This document shows positions 17,872 to 27,210 of a DNA stretch of 64,000 bases, piece by piece. This DNA is from Bacteroidales bacterium (GTDB lineage Bacteria > Bacteroidota > Bacteroidia > Bacteroidales > WCHB1-69), in contig JAILCI010000019.1 in NCBI GenBank assembly GCA_024686335.1, positions 1 through 64,000 of the forward strand, written 5' to 3'. The notes under the pieces are model-generated. The model saw nothing but the letters and a program-made list of their open reading frames with translations, searched no databases and had not been told where the DNA came from. The position numbers and the translations under genes were made by a program. The first letter of the stretch is position 1, and each line of letters begins with the position of its first letter.

Positions 17872-19359
17872 ATGTCTTCAGATATCAAACAATTAGCCAA
17901 CCAGACCGCCATCTACGGTGGCACCACGATCCTCAGCCGACTTCTCAACTATCTGCTCGTACCTCTGCACACCTATATCTTCTCTGACGCTAGCCAATAT
18001 GGTGTGGTAGGTGAACTGTATGCATGGACAAGCCTCTTCCTTGTCATCCTGACTTACGGCATGGAGACGGCCTTCTTCTATTTCTCCCGCGACAAAGAGA
18101 TTCAAAACAAGGTCTACTCTACCATCGTCACCTCGTTGATGTGCACCTCCACCATCTTTGTCATCCTATGTACATGCTTCTCTGGACCCATTGCCAACTG
18201 GATGCATTATCCCGACCATCCGGAGTACATCATCTGGTTCGCTTTCATCATCGGCATTGACGCACTCACATCCATCTTCTTCGCCCGCCTTCGTCATCTC
18301 AACAAGGTGTGGAATTTCGCCTTGGTCAAGATGACAAATATCATAACCAATGTGCTCTTCAACCTCTTCTTCCTGCTGCTCTGCCCCTACCTGCTCAAAA
18401 ACAATCCCGACTCTTTTGTCTCCGCCATATACAACCCCTCCATCGGAGTTGGATACATCTTCATCTCCAACCTCATAGCATCCATCGTCACACTCATCAT
18501 TTTGTTGCCGAGCTTCTTCCGCCAGAAATATGAGTTTGACTTTTCTCTTTGGAAAAAGATGATCATATATGGTCTACCACTACTCGTTTTCGGACTGGCA
18601 GGCATCGTCAACGAGACTATGGACCGTGTGCTGTTGAAATATTTCTCCGTCCAGGAAAACCCGCAAGCCTCTGTAGGTATCTACAGCGCATGTTACAAGA
18701 TTTCCATCCTGATGACCATCTTTGTACAAGCCTACAAATATGCCGCAGAGCCCTTCTTCTTCAATAAGTCCAAAGAAAAAGATCCGCAAAAAACATACGC
18801 AGAAACTATGACAGTTTTCGTATTTGTCTGCTCAATTATCTTTGTGGGCATTATGCTCTACATGGATATCATCCAATACTTCGTCGGACCAGAATATCGT
18901 GTCGGTCTCCCCATCGTACCAATACTCTTGATGGCCAATCTCTTCTTGGGCATCTTCTACAACCTGTCCATCTGGTACAAGCTTACCAACCAGACCAAGT
19001 TCGGAGCTTATCTGGCCATCTTCGGCGCCATCATCACGTTGGTGCTGAACATCGTTCTGATTCCGCGCTTTGACTACATGGGTTCCGCCTGGGCCACCTT
19101 CTTCTGCTATCTGAGCATGATGGTCGCCTCCTATTTGCTCGGACAGAAATATTATCCGGTCAACTACGAAGTCAAAAAGATCGTGTTATACATGGTGATT
19201 GCTGTGGGTGTATATTTCATCAGCTTACTAATCAACAAAGGGTTGCATATTGAACAGATGTGGATACGCCTGTGTGTCAACACAGCGCTGCTGATTGTCT
19301 ATGTCGGCATTCTGTTCGTCATCAACAAACAGAAAATCATGAAATTGATACGCAGATAA
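17872..19359 (+). CDS. Oligosaccharide flippase / polysaccharide biosynthesis protein (MOP superfamily)
   Basis: The 495-residue polytopic protein with about 14 hydrophobic segments belongs to the MATE-like MOP flippases that move lipid-linked sugars across the inner membrane. Typical features are the N-terminal KQLANQTAIYGGTTILSRLL (residues 5-24), the arginine-bearing TSIFFARLRHLNKVWNFA loop and the C-terminal LLGQKYYPVNYE after a GSAWATFFCY helix. The substrate cannot be told from sequence, and no glycosyltransferase cluster is adjacent. The gene is the last of a three-gene operon. A degraded RHS core fragment follows it. Confidence 0.9.
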   Translation: MSSDIKQLANQTAIYGGTTILSRLLNYLLVPLHTYIFSDASQYGVVGELYAWTSLFLVILTYGMETAFFYFSRDKEIQNKVYSTIVTSLMCTSTIFVILCTCFSGPIANWMHYPDHPEYIIWFAFIIGIDALTSIFFARLRHLNKVWNFALVKMTNIITNVLFNLFFLLLCPYLLKNNPDSFVSAIYNPSIGVGYIFISNLIASIVTLIILLPSFFRQKYEFDFSLWKKMIIYGLPLLVFGLAGIVNETMDRVLLKYFSVQENPQASVGIYSACYKISILMTIFVQAYKYAAEPFFFNKSKEKDPQKTYAETMTVFVFVCSIIFVGIMLYMDIIQYFVGPEYRVGLPIVPILLMANLFLGIFYNLSIWYKLTNQTKFGAYLAIFGAIITLVLNIVLIPRFDYMGSAWATFFCYLSMMVASYLLGQKYYPVNYEVKKIVLYMVIAVGVYFISLLINKGLHIEQMWIRLCVNTALLIVYVGILFVINKQKIMKLIRR

Positions 19360-19396
19360 CCTTGATAGTTGATAGTAGACAAGGTGCCCCCGTAGA

Positions 19397-19471
19397 CCGT
19401 ATGTGTATTGCGCGGATAACCCTATTAAATTGGTGGACCCGAATGGGGACCCGATTGAAAAAATATTATGA
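19397..19471 (+). pseudogene. Remnant of an RHS-repeat core domain
   Basis: Read in the frame beginning at 19397 the DNA codes PYVYCADNPIKLVDPNGDPI, followed by a few residues and a stop at 19469-19471. This is the hallmark end of the RHS-repeat-associated core, which in intact proteins precedes a variable toxin. Upstream the frame is closed by a stop at 19376-19378, so only about 25 codons remain. It is a decayed fragment between the flippase gene and the convergent MORN-like gene. Confidence 0.8.
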
Positions 19472-19480
19472 AAGCAGGTC

Positions 19481-20404
19481 TCACCATGCAAGATGAAGTA
19501 GTTTCATTGATTGGATTCCCCCCTTTTTTCTATCATACTTACGAACAACTAATACTTGACCATTACAATCATATAAGTACCATACTCCTATTTTATTACC
19601 ATATTTATACTTTCCTTTCTCACGCAAGACACCCTGATTGTCGTAAGCAAAATATCTTCCGTGCAATCTACCATTTTTATATTTACATACTTGTAAAAAA
19701 GAAGTAGTTGTTTTACAACCTAATTCTGTATATTCTTTACAAACAGAGAAATCTCTACTATCTTTCATTTGAGAGCAATAGATTGTAATAGAGTTAAGCA
19801 TGGAATCGAATAAGGGAACATCCTGTTCGTCAACACCCCAATACCCATATGAGAACCAACCAGAACGAACATCTTTCCAGAATTTCATTACAGAATCGAC
19901 GACAACATTGTTTTTATTCATTTGTAAAACATAATGAGTCCCCTGGCATTTCAAATAAGATGGTTCTATTAGACGGATTGAAGTATCATATTTCGCTAAC
20001 AGCATGCTATTCCAATAGTCTTCCGAAAATCTTTCTTGAACTATAGAATAAGTCATAAAACTTCTGATATTTTCATTGTTATTGCCATAATTTAAGTAGC
20101 AATCATTCACATAGATGTTAGATGGAAAATAACCGTTATTAGGTAGGGAGATTGTATCGCGATCTGATGGAAAATAAAAAACATGATCTCCGTCAGACCA
20201 ATATGGTGATGTGTTTCCACTAACTATATAAGGTTTGAGAAGTTTTATGCTCGCCATCAAACAAGTATCGGATGTCCCAAACGGGCAGATGTCAAAAGTG
20301 ACAATGCCAGGACAACTTATCTGTTGGCCTAGAACACCATTGTACTTGCACCCAACGGTTATATCCAGAAAGAGTAAGATGAAATAGAAGATGTGTTTAT
20401 TCAT
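19481..20404 (-). CDS. Putative lipoprotein with MORN/YwqK-like repeats
   Basis: The 307-residue product starts MNKHIFYFILLF and has a probable lipidation cysteine in ITVGC (about residue 19). A central region of about 200 residues has no motif I can name. The C terminus carries MORN-like strands: YKNGRLHGRYFAYDNQGVLR and EKGKYKYGNKIGVWYLYDCN, the pattern of YwqK-type proteins often filed as putative antitoxins. I use the ATG at 20404, since the longer frame would place charged residues before the signal. It follows the beta-helix gene by 50 bp. An RHS core remnant ends 10 bp beyond its 3' end, consistent with a former polymorphic-toxin or immunity context, but this is speculative. Confidence 0.7.
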   Translation of the reverse strand: MNKHIFYFILLFLDITVGCKYNGVLGQQISCPGIVTFDICPFGTSDTCLMASIKLLKPYIVSGNTSPYWSDGDHVFYFPSDRDTISLPNNGYFPSNIYVNDCYLNYGNNNENIRSFMTYSIVQERFSEDYWNSMLLAKYDTSIRLIEPSYLKCQGTHYVLQMNKNNVVVDSVMKFWKDVRSGWFSYGYWGVDEQDVPLFDSMLNSITIYCSQMKDSRDFSVCKEYTELGCKTTTSFLQVCKYKNGRLHGRYFAYDNQGVLREKGKYKYGNKIGVWYLYDCNGQVLVVRKYDRKKGGIQSMKLLHLAW

Positions 20405-20454
20405 AGCTAAAGAACTATTTAATGGGGCTAACTTCCAAGAAATAGCCACCTCCC

Positions 20455-22413
20455 TTATCTGATTTTTCTTTCCCCCTTCACCTGGAAATTCTTCAACTCC
20501 GTATTGTTGGAACTGCCCCTATAGAACAGGGCTGTGCTACGTGTGGACTTGCAACTCTTAATGGAGACATCGTTCTTGGTGCCATAGAAATCCACGAACA
20601 TCTTGTTGCTACAAGGGATGAAGGTGCATTTCTCATAATCAGCATGATTGTCAATATAATAACGATTGTCGTCAGCATTATTGAGGTAAATCTTACACTG
20701 TTTATACAATCGTTTGCTATTATTCTCCGGCATTGCATAACGAACCATGCCAACGGTGCAACCAGTGAAACGAATGCTGTACTGACCATTCGTGAGGACG
20801 TTAAAGTTAAGGCGGGAATTGAGAATCTTTATAACATCTTCCTTGCTTCTACAGAGATTAATAGTCAAGCTAGCTGGATAGACATACTTCTTCGTGGCTT
20901 GCTTAATCTGCGCATCGGAACCAGGCAAAAGATCCATATTACGGATGTCATATTGGATAGTCTTTGCCGAGGTAACAGGAGCACTGGAAATGACGAAATT
21001 GGCAGCATGTCCGGAACCCGAATAGTTAAATGTGAGTCCTTCGACCTTCACCTTAGAAACATAATCTACTGATTTACTGTATGTAATCTCACCTGTGGGT
21101 TTGAAGAGGATAATCTCAGACACCTTGTCAGGAACATTAACGATGAGGTTCTTAATATGAACATTGGGCCAACATTTACTGGCAATTTCCGGACGAGAGA
21201 CAGCTTGATTATTCAATTTTCCTATAGAAATCAAAAAATTACGAGATACACCAGCCTCCATCACACAGTCTTTGAATGTCAAATCAAACGGAGTGTATGC
21301 ATTATAAGAGGTCTCAATAAGAACTGGCACAAAGTTCACGAATCGGCAACCGTCGAAGAGCACCTCCCCAAAGACAGATGAAAATTGGTTATAAAGTTTG
21401 GTAAACTTACAATTGTAGATAAAGACATCTTTGCCGTAACAGTGAACGTCAAAACGATTGATATCGCAATCTCTTAACGTAATGTTATTCATATTGTTAG
21501 TGCCAAAAATACCCCACTGAGCATGTCCCACCAAGCGTTGGAATGTAGCATTCCAGATATTGTTCATCATAATGCCGTAGCCGTACTTTTTTTCCTGCGA
21601 ATAGGTACCTTCTATGGTCACATCTTCCATTGTAACATTGGTACAATTGATTAGTGTGAACGCTTCATCGGCATACATAGTGCTATTTTGAGGGGTATAG
21701 AGCTGGACATTGCTAATTTTTAGATTGTTATAGCCTTCAACATATATGCATTTTGTCTTATAGGTGGAACTACTGTCTCGCACAATTTTCAGATTGGAGA
21801 TCACCTTCATGTCTGGGGTAGCAGGGCAATAAGAGGCTTTCAGATGAGTAGTATCCGTGGCATAGGACGCGATTGGAGCATTTTTAGCTTTACCGTCATG
21901 GATAAAGAGGATATCCTTACGGGTGGCTCCATAGGCATATCCGGCACGATTTGCAACCCAGGGAGTCTCATCTTCCAAAATCAAAAGCCAATCGCCTTCT
22001 GACAATGAGTCGACATCTCTAAAATCACCCTCGTCTACAAGACTCTTATCAATCTCAATTGGTGTAGCTGGCTGAATCATTTCAAATAGAAAATACTTCT
22101 GGGCATTATTCCTCACCGTTAGCGTCATACCATGAAAGTCATTAATTGGGGTCAGAGGAATGCTCTTGAAGCCTGCCTTAACCTCTATGGTAAGGGAATC
22201 AATCCCTTCGTAGGAAACATTTTTCCCTTCGGCAAGAGCAGCCACATGAGTCTGATATAGCACCTCATATCTTGCGCTATCAGTCGTTGCCTCTGCCAGA
22301 CCAAAGTCAATGGGTGAAAGATATTGTACAGAATCCATAGTCTCTTCCTTTTGTGCATTGCCCGCCATGACAAAAAGAACCGCAGCGAACAAAAGTATTA
22401 TTTTTTTCATCAT
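20455..22413 (-). CDS. Secreted right-handed beta-helix repeat protein
   Basis: The 652-residue product has a signal peptide (MMKKIILLFAAVLFVMAGNAQ). From about residue 200 it shows repeated short strands with Asn/Thr ladders, such as NLKISNVQLYTPQNSTMY, CTNVTMEDVTIEGTYSQ and NNMNNITLRDCDINRFDVH, typical of pectate-lyase-like parallel beta-helices. No T9SS sorting domain is evident at the C terminus (KNFQVKGERKIR). Substrate unknown; such proteins bind or cleave polysaccharides. I use the first ATG of MMKK at 22413, 14 bp after recR. An ATG at 22422 would also be possible. It ends the nadB-mtaB-M16-recR run, which is otherwise housekeeping, so its placement is odd. Confidence 0.7.
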   Translation of the reverse strand: MMKKIILLFAAVLFVMAGNAQKEETMDSVQYLSPIDFGLAEATTDSARYEVLYQTHVAALAEGKNVSYEGIDSLTIEVKAGFKSIPLTPINDFHGMTLTVRNNAQKYFLFEMIQPATPIEIDKSLVDEGDFRDVDSLSEGDWLLILEDETPWVANRAGYAYGATRKDILFIHDGKAKNAPIASYATDTTHLKASYCPATPDMKVISNLKIVRDSSSTYKTKCIYVEGYNNLKISNVQLYTPQNSTMYADEAFTLINCTNVTMEDVTIEGTYSQEKKYGYGIMMNNIWNATFQRLVGHAQWGIFGTNNMNNITLRDCDINRFDVHCYGKDVFIYNCKFTKLYNQFSSVFGEVLFDGCRFVNFVPVLIETSYNAYTPFDLTFKDCVMEAGVSRNFLISIGKLNNQAVSRPEIASKCWPNVHIKNLIVNVPDKVSEIILFKPTGEITYSKSVDYVSKVKVEGLTFNYSGSGHAANFVISSAPVTSAKTIQYDIRNMDLLPGSDAQIKQATKKYVYPASLTINLCRSKEDVIKILNSRLNFNVLTNGQYSIRFTGCTVGMVRYAMPENNSKRLYKQCKIYLNNADDNRYYIDNHADYEKCTFIPCSNKMFVDFYGTKNDVSIKSCKSTRSTALFYRGSSNNTELKNFQVKGERKIR

Positions 22414-22427
22414 AACACACATTAAAA

Positions 22428-23054
22428 TCAACCATTTTTCCGATAGGTTGTATCAAAATCTGTTCTGGAGAGCAGTGAGCGACCTAGGGTAAGCTCATCA
22501 GCATATTCCAGTTCTTCTCCAACTCCTATTCCTCGGGCAATGGTAGTAATTTTTTCAACTTTATCTTTTACATTCTTATAAATGAAGAAATTCGTAGTAT
22601 CACCCTCTACAGTTGAAGGCAAAGCGAGAATTAACTCTTTGATACTCTCCTGCTCCACCCTATCAAAGAGCTCCTGCAAGTTAAGCTGTTGGATACCAAC
22701 ACCCTCCATTGGAGAGATCACGCCTCCTAACACGTGATAAACACCTTGGTACTGGTTGGTATTCTCTAAAGCGATAATATCGCGAATATCCTGCACCACG
22801 CAGATAACAGAGGTGTCTCGCTTCGGATTGGCACAGATATCGCATATCTCACTATCGGAGACATTGTAACACTTCTTACAAAAGAAAATGTCCGTCTTCA
22901 ACTTGTTGATACGGTCAGTAAGACGCATAACATCCTCTGTATCTGTCTTTAACAGATGCAAGGCGAGCCGAAGAGCCGTACGCTTCCCTATACCGGGCAG
23001 CTTGGCAATCTCGGTAACAGCATTCTCCAAATTTTTAGAATATATTGATAGCAT
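22428..23054 (-). CDS. recR: Recombination mediator protein RecR
   Basis: Cytosolic protein that with RecO/RecF loads RecA on gapped DNA. The 208 residues contain the helix-hairpin-helix ELPGIGKRTA-like segment KLPGIGKRTALRLALH (about 18-33), the zinc finger CKKCYNVSDSEICDIC (about 55-70), and a Toprim domain with VICVVQDIRDIIALENT and GEELEYADELTLGRSLLSR. Its length and order are normal. It lies 12 bp after the M16 peptidase gene in the nadB operon. Confidence 0.97.
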   Translation of the reverse strand: MLSIYSKNLENAVTEIAKLPGIGKRTALRLALHLLKTDTEDVMRLTDRINKLKTDIFFCKKCYNVSDSEICDICANPKRDTSVICVVQDIRDIIALENTNQYQGVYHVLGGVISPMEGVGIQQLNLQELFDRVEQESIKELILALPSTVEGDTTNFFIYKNVKDKVEKITTIARGIGVGEELEYADELTLGRSLLSRTDFDTTYRKNG

Positions 23055-23066
23055 AAATTATAAAGA

Positions 23067-24293
23067 TCAAGAATGTTCAAAAATTAGCGTTGAAAATTGG
23101 TCAGGGACGAAAATTTCATTAGCCACGGCAAGAATATCGTCTGCTGTAAGTTCTTCAATCTCTTTGATGCTCTCCTCCATCGTATCTACCTCATCGAAAA
23201 ACAGGGCGGTATGACCAATGGCAAGCATCTCGTTAAGTTTAGCCTCATTGGCCAGAGCCATCTGTCCAATCAACTGTTTCTTAGCATAATAGAGCTGCAT
23301 CGTACCCAATTTTTGATTACGCATACGCTCAGTTTCCCGCAACACAATATCCATACATTGCTCGGTATTGTTGTGCGCACAACCGAAATAGACTGAGAAA
23401 AGTCCTGTATCGGAGAAAGAGGTATAGTTTGCCTCCACCGTATAAGCCAAACCGCGTTTCTCTCGCATGGTCATATTCAGCCTTGTATTCTGTCCCTGGC
23501 CTCCCAACATATTGGTTAGAAGGAGGAAAGGCACACGCTTGTCTTCTGTGATAGCGTAAGCAGGCATTCCCATCACAACATTGGTCTGAGCTGCATGCTT
23601 GCGCACCCGGACAGTCTGAGGTCGGTAGTCGGTAAAGAGCGTTCTGGGAGTAGGTTCTTGCTCCAGTACCATATCTCCAAAATAGCGTTCACAGAGTTGC
23701 AGAAGACGCTTTAGGGAGATGTTGCCCACCGAAGCCAAGACGATATTATGCACATTATAGTATTGTTGCAATAGACCCAAAAGGTCTTTGCGAGTCATCT
23801 TGCGGACGCTCTGCTTGGTGCCGAGAATATTACGGCCCAAAGGATGCTGATAGAAGACTTGCGTCTCGAAATCGTCAAAGATAAGTTCAGAAGGCGTATC
23901 CTTATAGTAACTGATCTCCTCCATGACAACGGTCTTCTCCTTTTCAATCTCCTTCTCCGGGAAGACGGAATGACAGAGGATATCAGATAACAGTTCTACC
24001 GCCCGAGGATAGTCGGGTGAGAGAAAAGAGGTATGGAAGTAAGTCTCCTCCTTAGAGGTGCTGGCATTCAGATCACCGCCCACGGCCTCCATACGGCTGA
24101 TGACGCGGTAGGCATTGCGTTTCTTCGTGCCTTTAAAGATAGTATGTTCCAGAAAATGAGCCAGTCCCGGGGTCTGCTGAGGTTCGTCACGAGTGCCTAT
24201 ATCAACCAGCACCCCGAAATGCGATATCGGGGAGTTGGTCTCCACATGAACGACCCGCAAGCCATTATGCAGTCTTACAATATGGTGTGGCAT
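23067..24293 (-). CDS. M16 family zinc metallopeptidase (pitrilysin type)
   Basis: The 408-residue protein is a single-cassette M16 peptidase related to processing peptidases. The inverted zinc motif HFLEH lies in GLAHFLEHTIFKGTKKRN (about 43-60), and the third ligand glutamate is in EKEKTVVMEEISYYKDTPS (about 122-140). The second domain has the RGLAYTVEANYTSFSDTG arginine/tyrosine segment (about 286). No signal peptide is visible, so it is probably cytosolic. It overlaps the upstream mtaB gene by 19 bp and is 12 bp before recR. Confidence 0.95.
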   Translation of the reverse strand: MPHHIVRLHNGLRVVHVETNSPISHFGVLVDIGTRDEPQQTPGLAHFLEHTIFKGTKKRNAYRVISRMEAVGGDLNASTSKEETYFHTSFLSPDYPRAVELLSDILCHSVFPEKEIEKEKTVVMEEISYYKDTPSELIFDDFETQVFYQHPLGRNILGTKQSVRKMTRKDLLGLLQQYYNVHNIVLASVGNISLKRLLQLCERYFGDMVLEQEPTPRTLFTDYRPQTVRVRKHAAQTNVVMGMPAYAITEDKRVPFLLLTNMLGGQGQNTRLNMTMREKRGLAYTVEANYTSFSDTGLFSVYFGCAHNNTEQCMDIVLRETERMRNQKLGTMQLYYAKKQLIGQMALANEAKLNEMLAIGHTALFFDEVDTMEESIKEIEELTADDILAVANEIFVPDQFSTLIFEHS

Positions 24294-25501
24294 TGCTCGA
24301 TCGTGACAGTTTGAATCGTATTGACGAGCTTTTCATCGTAAGGAACGGTGACCCGGATATAGTTGTCAGTGAAGCCACAAAGTTGGTCTTCGACAACTTC
24401 CGACTCGATAAGGACAGGATGCTGTTGGCCTTCGCACTGTTTGTAGAACTCCATCTTCTTATTATGAGAGAGTTCCAACAGTCTGTCTGTGCGCTCACGC
24501 TTGACATTGTCGGAAATCTGATTCTCCATCATATTAGCATGGGTACGCGGACGGCGAGAATACGGGAAAACATGCATATAGCTTATCGGAAGATCTTTCA
24601 AGAAATTGTAGGTCTCTTCAAACTCCTCGTCCGTCTCACCGGGAAAACCGACGATGACATCACAAGCAATGCATGCATCAGGCATTTTCTGTTTGATGAG
24701 TGCAACCTTGGCGGCATACTCTTCAGTCGTATAATGACGATGCATCTCCTTCAGGATGCGGTCACAGCCAGACTGCAACGGAATATGGAAATGAGGCATC
24801 AAAATAGGCGACTTGGCGACCAGTTTGATAATATCATCGGATAACAAATCCGGTTCTATAGAGGAGATACGAACACGCTCTATAGCATTTTGCTTGACGA
24901 TAGCCTTGAGGAGAGCCAGAAAGTCAACCTTGGTGCCGCGACCAAAGTCACCGACATTAACACCGGTGAGGTTAACCTCGTGAAGACCAGAATCGGCAAT
25001 CTTTTGGATATTGGCAAGGACATTCTCCTTGGAGTCACTGCGGCTCTTGCCACGAGCAATCCAAACCGTACAGTAGGTGCAATGATTGTTACAACCATCC
25101 TGGATTTTCAAGAAAGAGCGAGTACGATCGGTCAGTGAATAGGCATCAAAGAAATTGGGTGCCTGATGTTCGCCACGGTTAACGATATAATCCACCACGC
25201 CCATCTTGTCATGACTACCAAAAACCTTGATAACTCCGGACCAGCGTTCCAGCAGTTCGGGTTTCAGGGCACTGTAGCAGCCTACGAGCACCAATGATGC
25301 CAACGGATTCTCCCTATGCAGTTTGGAAGCCAAGTTGCGGGTCTTCTTCTCTGCTGATGAGGTCACAGCACACGTGTTGATAATAATGACCTCGGGGATT
25401 CCGCCCTGTGTCCAGCCATTCTCCACCAATTTGGCGGCGATAGCTGACGACTCACTATAATTAAGTTTACATCCTAATGTATGAATTTCAAAATTTTTCA
25501 T
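24275..25501 (-). CDS. mtaB: tRNA t6A37 C2-methylthiotransferase MtaB
   Basis: Radical SAM methylthiotransferase that adds the 2-methylthio group to t6A at tRNA position 37. The N-terminal UPF0004 domain has the first cluster cysteines in HTLGCKLNYSES, INTCAVT and LVGCYS. The radical SAM motif is CNNHCTYCTVW (about 138), with GVNVGDFG downstream. The 408-residue length, the HTLGCKLNYSE start and the CEGQQHPVLIE TRAM-like tail favour MtaB over MiaB or RimO. One base separates its ATG from the nadB stop, so the two are cotranscribed. Confidence 0.93.
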   Translation of the reverse strand: MKNFEIHTLGCKLNYSESSAIAAKLVENGWTQGGIPEVIIINTCAVTSSAEKKTRNLASKLHRENPLASLVLVGCYSALKPELLERWSGVIKVFGSHDKMGVVDYIVNRGEHQAPNFFDAYSLTDRTRSFLKIQDGCNNHCTYCTVWIARGKSRSDSKENVLANIQKIADSGLHEVNLTGVNVGDFGRGTKVDFLALLKAIVKQNAIERVRISSIEPDLLSDDIIKLVAKSPILMPHFHIPLQSGCDRILKEMHRHYTTEEYAAKVALIKQKMPDACIACDVIVGFPGETDEEFEETYNFLKDLPISYMHVFPYSRRPRTHANMMENQISDNVKRERTDRLLELSHNKKMEFYKQCEGQQHPVLIESEVVEDQLCGFTDNYIRVTVPYDEKLVNTIQTVTIEQCHTIL

Positions 25502-25502
25502 C

Positions 25503-27071
25503 TTATTGGTTATAAGGTGGATAATCTAATGAATAATGCAGACCACGACTCTCTTTGCGAGCCATAGCATGACGGATAATCAGGTAACCGACGTTAATCA
25601 TATTACGCAGTTCGCAGATCTCCGGATTCAGAATTGACTTCTTATACAGGTCTTCCGTCTCGCGATAGAGAATATCCAGACGGTCGAAGGCGCGTTGCAG
25701 ACGGAGATTAGAACGCACGATGCCAACGTATGAGCTCATTATAGTCTGGAGTTCCTTGCGAGACTTGGTGATGAGCACCATCTCTTCGTTGAGCACGGTA
25801 CCATCGCTATTCCAGTCGGGTACATCATGACAATAAGTGAGATTTGGAAGATCTTCAACAGACTTAAGACATGCGCGGTGAGAGAAGACAAGAGCTTCAA
25901 GTAATGAATTGGATGCCAAACGGTTAGCTCCATGCAGACCTGTAGAAGCGCATTCTCCAGAGGCATATAGGTTGCGAATAGATGTTGCGCCCCACTCGTC
26001 TGTCTGGATACCGCCGCAGGAGTAGTGAGCTACGGGCACCACAGGAATCATCTCCTTGGTAATATCAATACCGATACTCAGACATTTAGCATAGATATTG
26101 GGAAAATGTTCAAAAATCTCCTGTTTTTTGATAACGGTAGTGTCAAGATAAACATGATCGACACCTTGACGTTTCATCTCGTTATCGATAGCACGTGCAA
26201 CAATATCGCGAGGAGCTAAAGAACCGCGCTCGTCATATTTCTCCATAAAAGAGACTCCATTGGGATCTTTCAGGATAGCGCCGGCGCCACGCATGGCCTC
26301 GGTAATCAGGAATGAGGGCGTCTCTTTAGGATTGTATAGAGATGTGGGATGGAACTGTACGAACTCCATACCGCGCACAGCACCCTTAGCTCTGTAAACC
26401 ATAGCAATACCATCACCAGTAGCAACCAACGGATTGGTGGTATGCTCATAAACCATGCCCAGACCACCGGTGGCCATCATTGTAATCTTAGCCAAGACGG
26501 TATCAACCTGATTTGTCTCAGGATTGAATATATAGGCGCCATAGCAGGTGATATCGTTAGAGCGACGAGTCACTTCAACGCCCAAATGGTGTTGAGTGAT
26601 AATCTCCAAAGCGATTCTATTCTCATGAATTTCGATATTGGGATTCTTCTTTGCAGCGAGAATCAACTTCTCCTCAATTTCCGCACCCGTCATATCCTTA
26701 TGATGCAAGACACGGAATTCAGAGTGACCTCCCTCCTTAGCCAAGGCGAACTTGCCATCTTGATTCTTATCGAAATCGACGCCCCACTCCACCAATTCCA
26801 TCACTCGAGCGGTACCCTCGCGAATGGTCAACTCGACGATATGCGGGTCTGAAAGATCGGCTCCAGCGACCATAGTGTCATGGATGTGTTTCTCGTAAGA
26901 GTCAGGTTGATAAACGACTGAAGCAATTCCACCTTGGGCAAAACGAGTAGAACCCTCGTCCATCTTGGACTTAGTGACCATGCATACTTTACCAAAATTG
27001 GCAGCCTTCAATGCGAAGCATAGTCCGGCAACACCAGAACCTATCACTAAAAAATCAACTTCTTTACGCAT
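25503..27071 (-). CDS. nadB: L-aspartate oxidase
   Basis: FAD enzyme that oxidises L-aspartate to iminoaspartate, the first step of de novo NAD synthesis. The 522-residue protein has the dinucleotide-binding GSGVAGLCFALKA (about 12), TRFAQGGIASV, the active-site EFVQFHPTSLY (about 248), HYSCGGI (about 345) and GANRLASNSLLEA (about 385). The terminal RGLHYSLDYPP is typical of the family. I start at the ATG at 27071 (MRKEVDF); the in-frame extension to 27098 would overlap the promoter box at 27095-27103. It heads the nadB-mtaB-M16-recR operon. nadA and nadC are not in the window. Confidence 0.96.
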   Translation of the reverse strand: MRKEVDFLVIGSGVAGLCFALKAANFGKVCMVTKSKMDEGSTRFAQGGIASVVYQPDSYEKHIHDTMVAGADLSDPHIVELTIREGTARVMELVEWGVDFDKNQDGKFALAKEGGHSEFRVLHHKDMTGAEIEEKLILAAKKNPNIEIHENRIALEIITQHHLGVEVTRRSNDITCYGAYIFNPETNQVDTVLAKITMMATGGLGMVYEHTTNPLVATGDGIAMVYRAKGAVRGMEFVQFHPTSLYNPKETPSFLITEAMRGAGAILKDPNGVSFMEKYDERGSLAPRDIVARAIDNEMKRQGVDHVYLDTTVIKKQEIFEHFPNIYAKCLSIGIDITKEMIPVVPVAHYSCGGIQTDEWGATSIRNLYASGECASTGLHGANRLASNSLLEALVFSHRACLKSVEDLPNLTYCHDVPDWNSDGTVLNEEMVLITKSRKELQTIMSSYVGIVRSNLRLQRAFDRLDILYRETEDLYKKSILNPEICELRNMINVGYLIIRHAMARKESRGLHYSLDYPPYNQ

Positions 27072-27094
27072 TTTATACAATTCAAAAAAAACAT

Positions 27095-27103
27095 GCAAAA
27101 GTA
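27095..27103 (-). promoter_or_regulatory. Promoter -7 box of the nadB operon
   Basis: The minus strand reads TACTTTTGC, 23 bp before the nadB ATG. It supports the shorter start. Confidence 0.65.
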
Positions 27104-27210
27104 CAAAAAAAAGTTGAATTAGAGAGATATTTTTTAATTTAGTTCTATTATAATCAGTTTGTTATAATTTTGTTAGGAAAATTTATCCACATGGGTGATC
27201 AGCGACACTA

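Noticed and set aside
27183..27191. Perfect DnaA box TTATCCACA in an AT-rich intergenic space
   Set aside because: Only one box is visible and there is no dnaA or DNA-unwinding cluster, so an origin is not supported.
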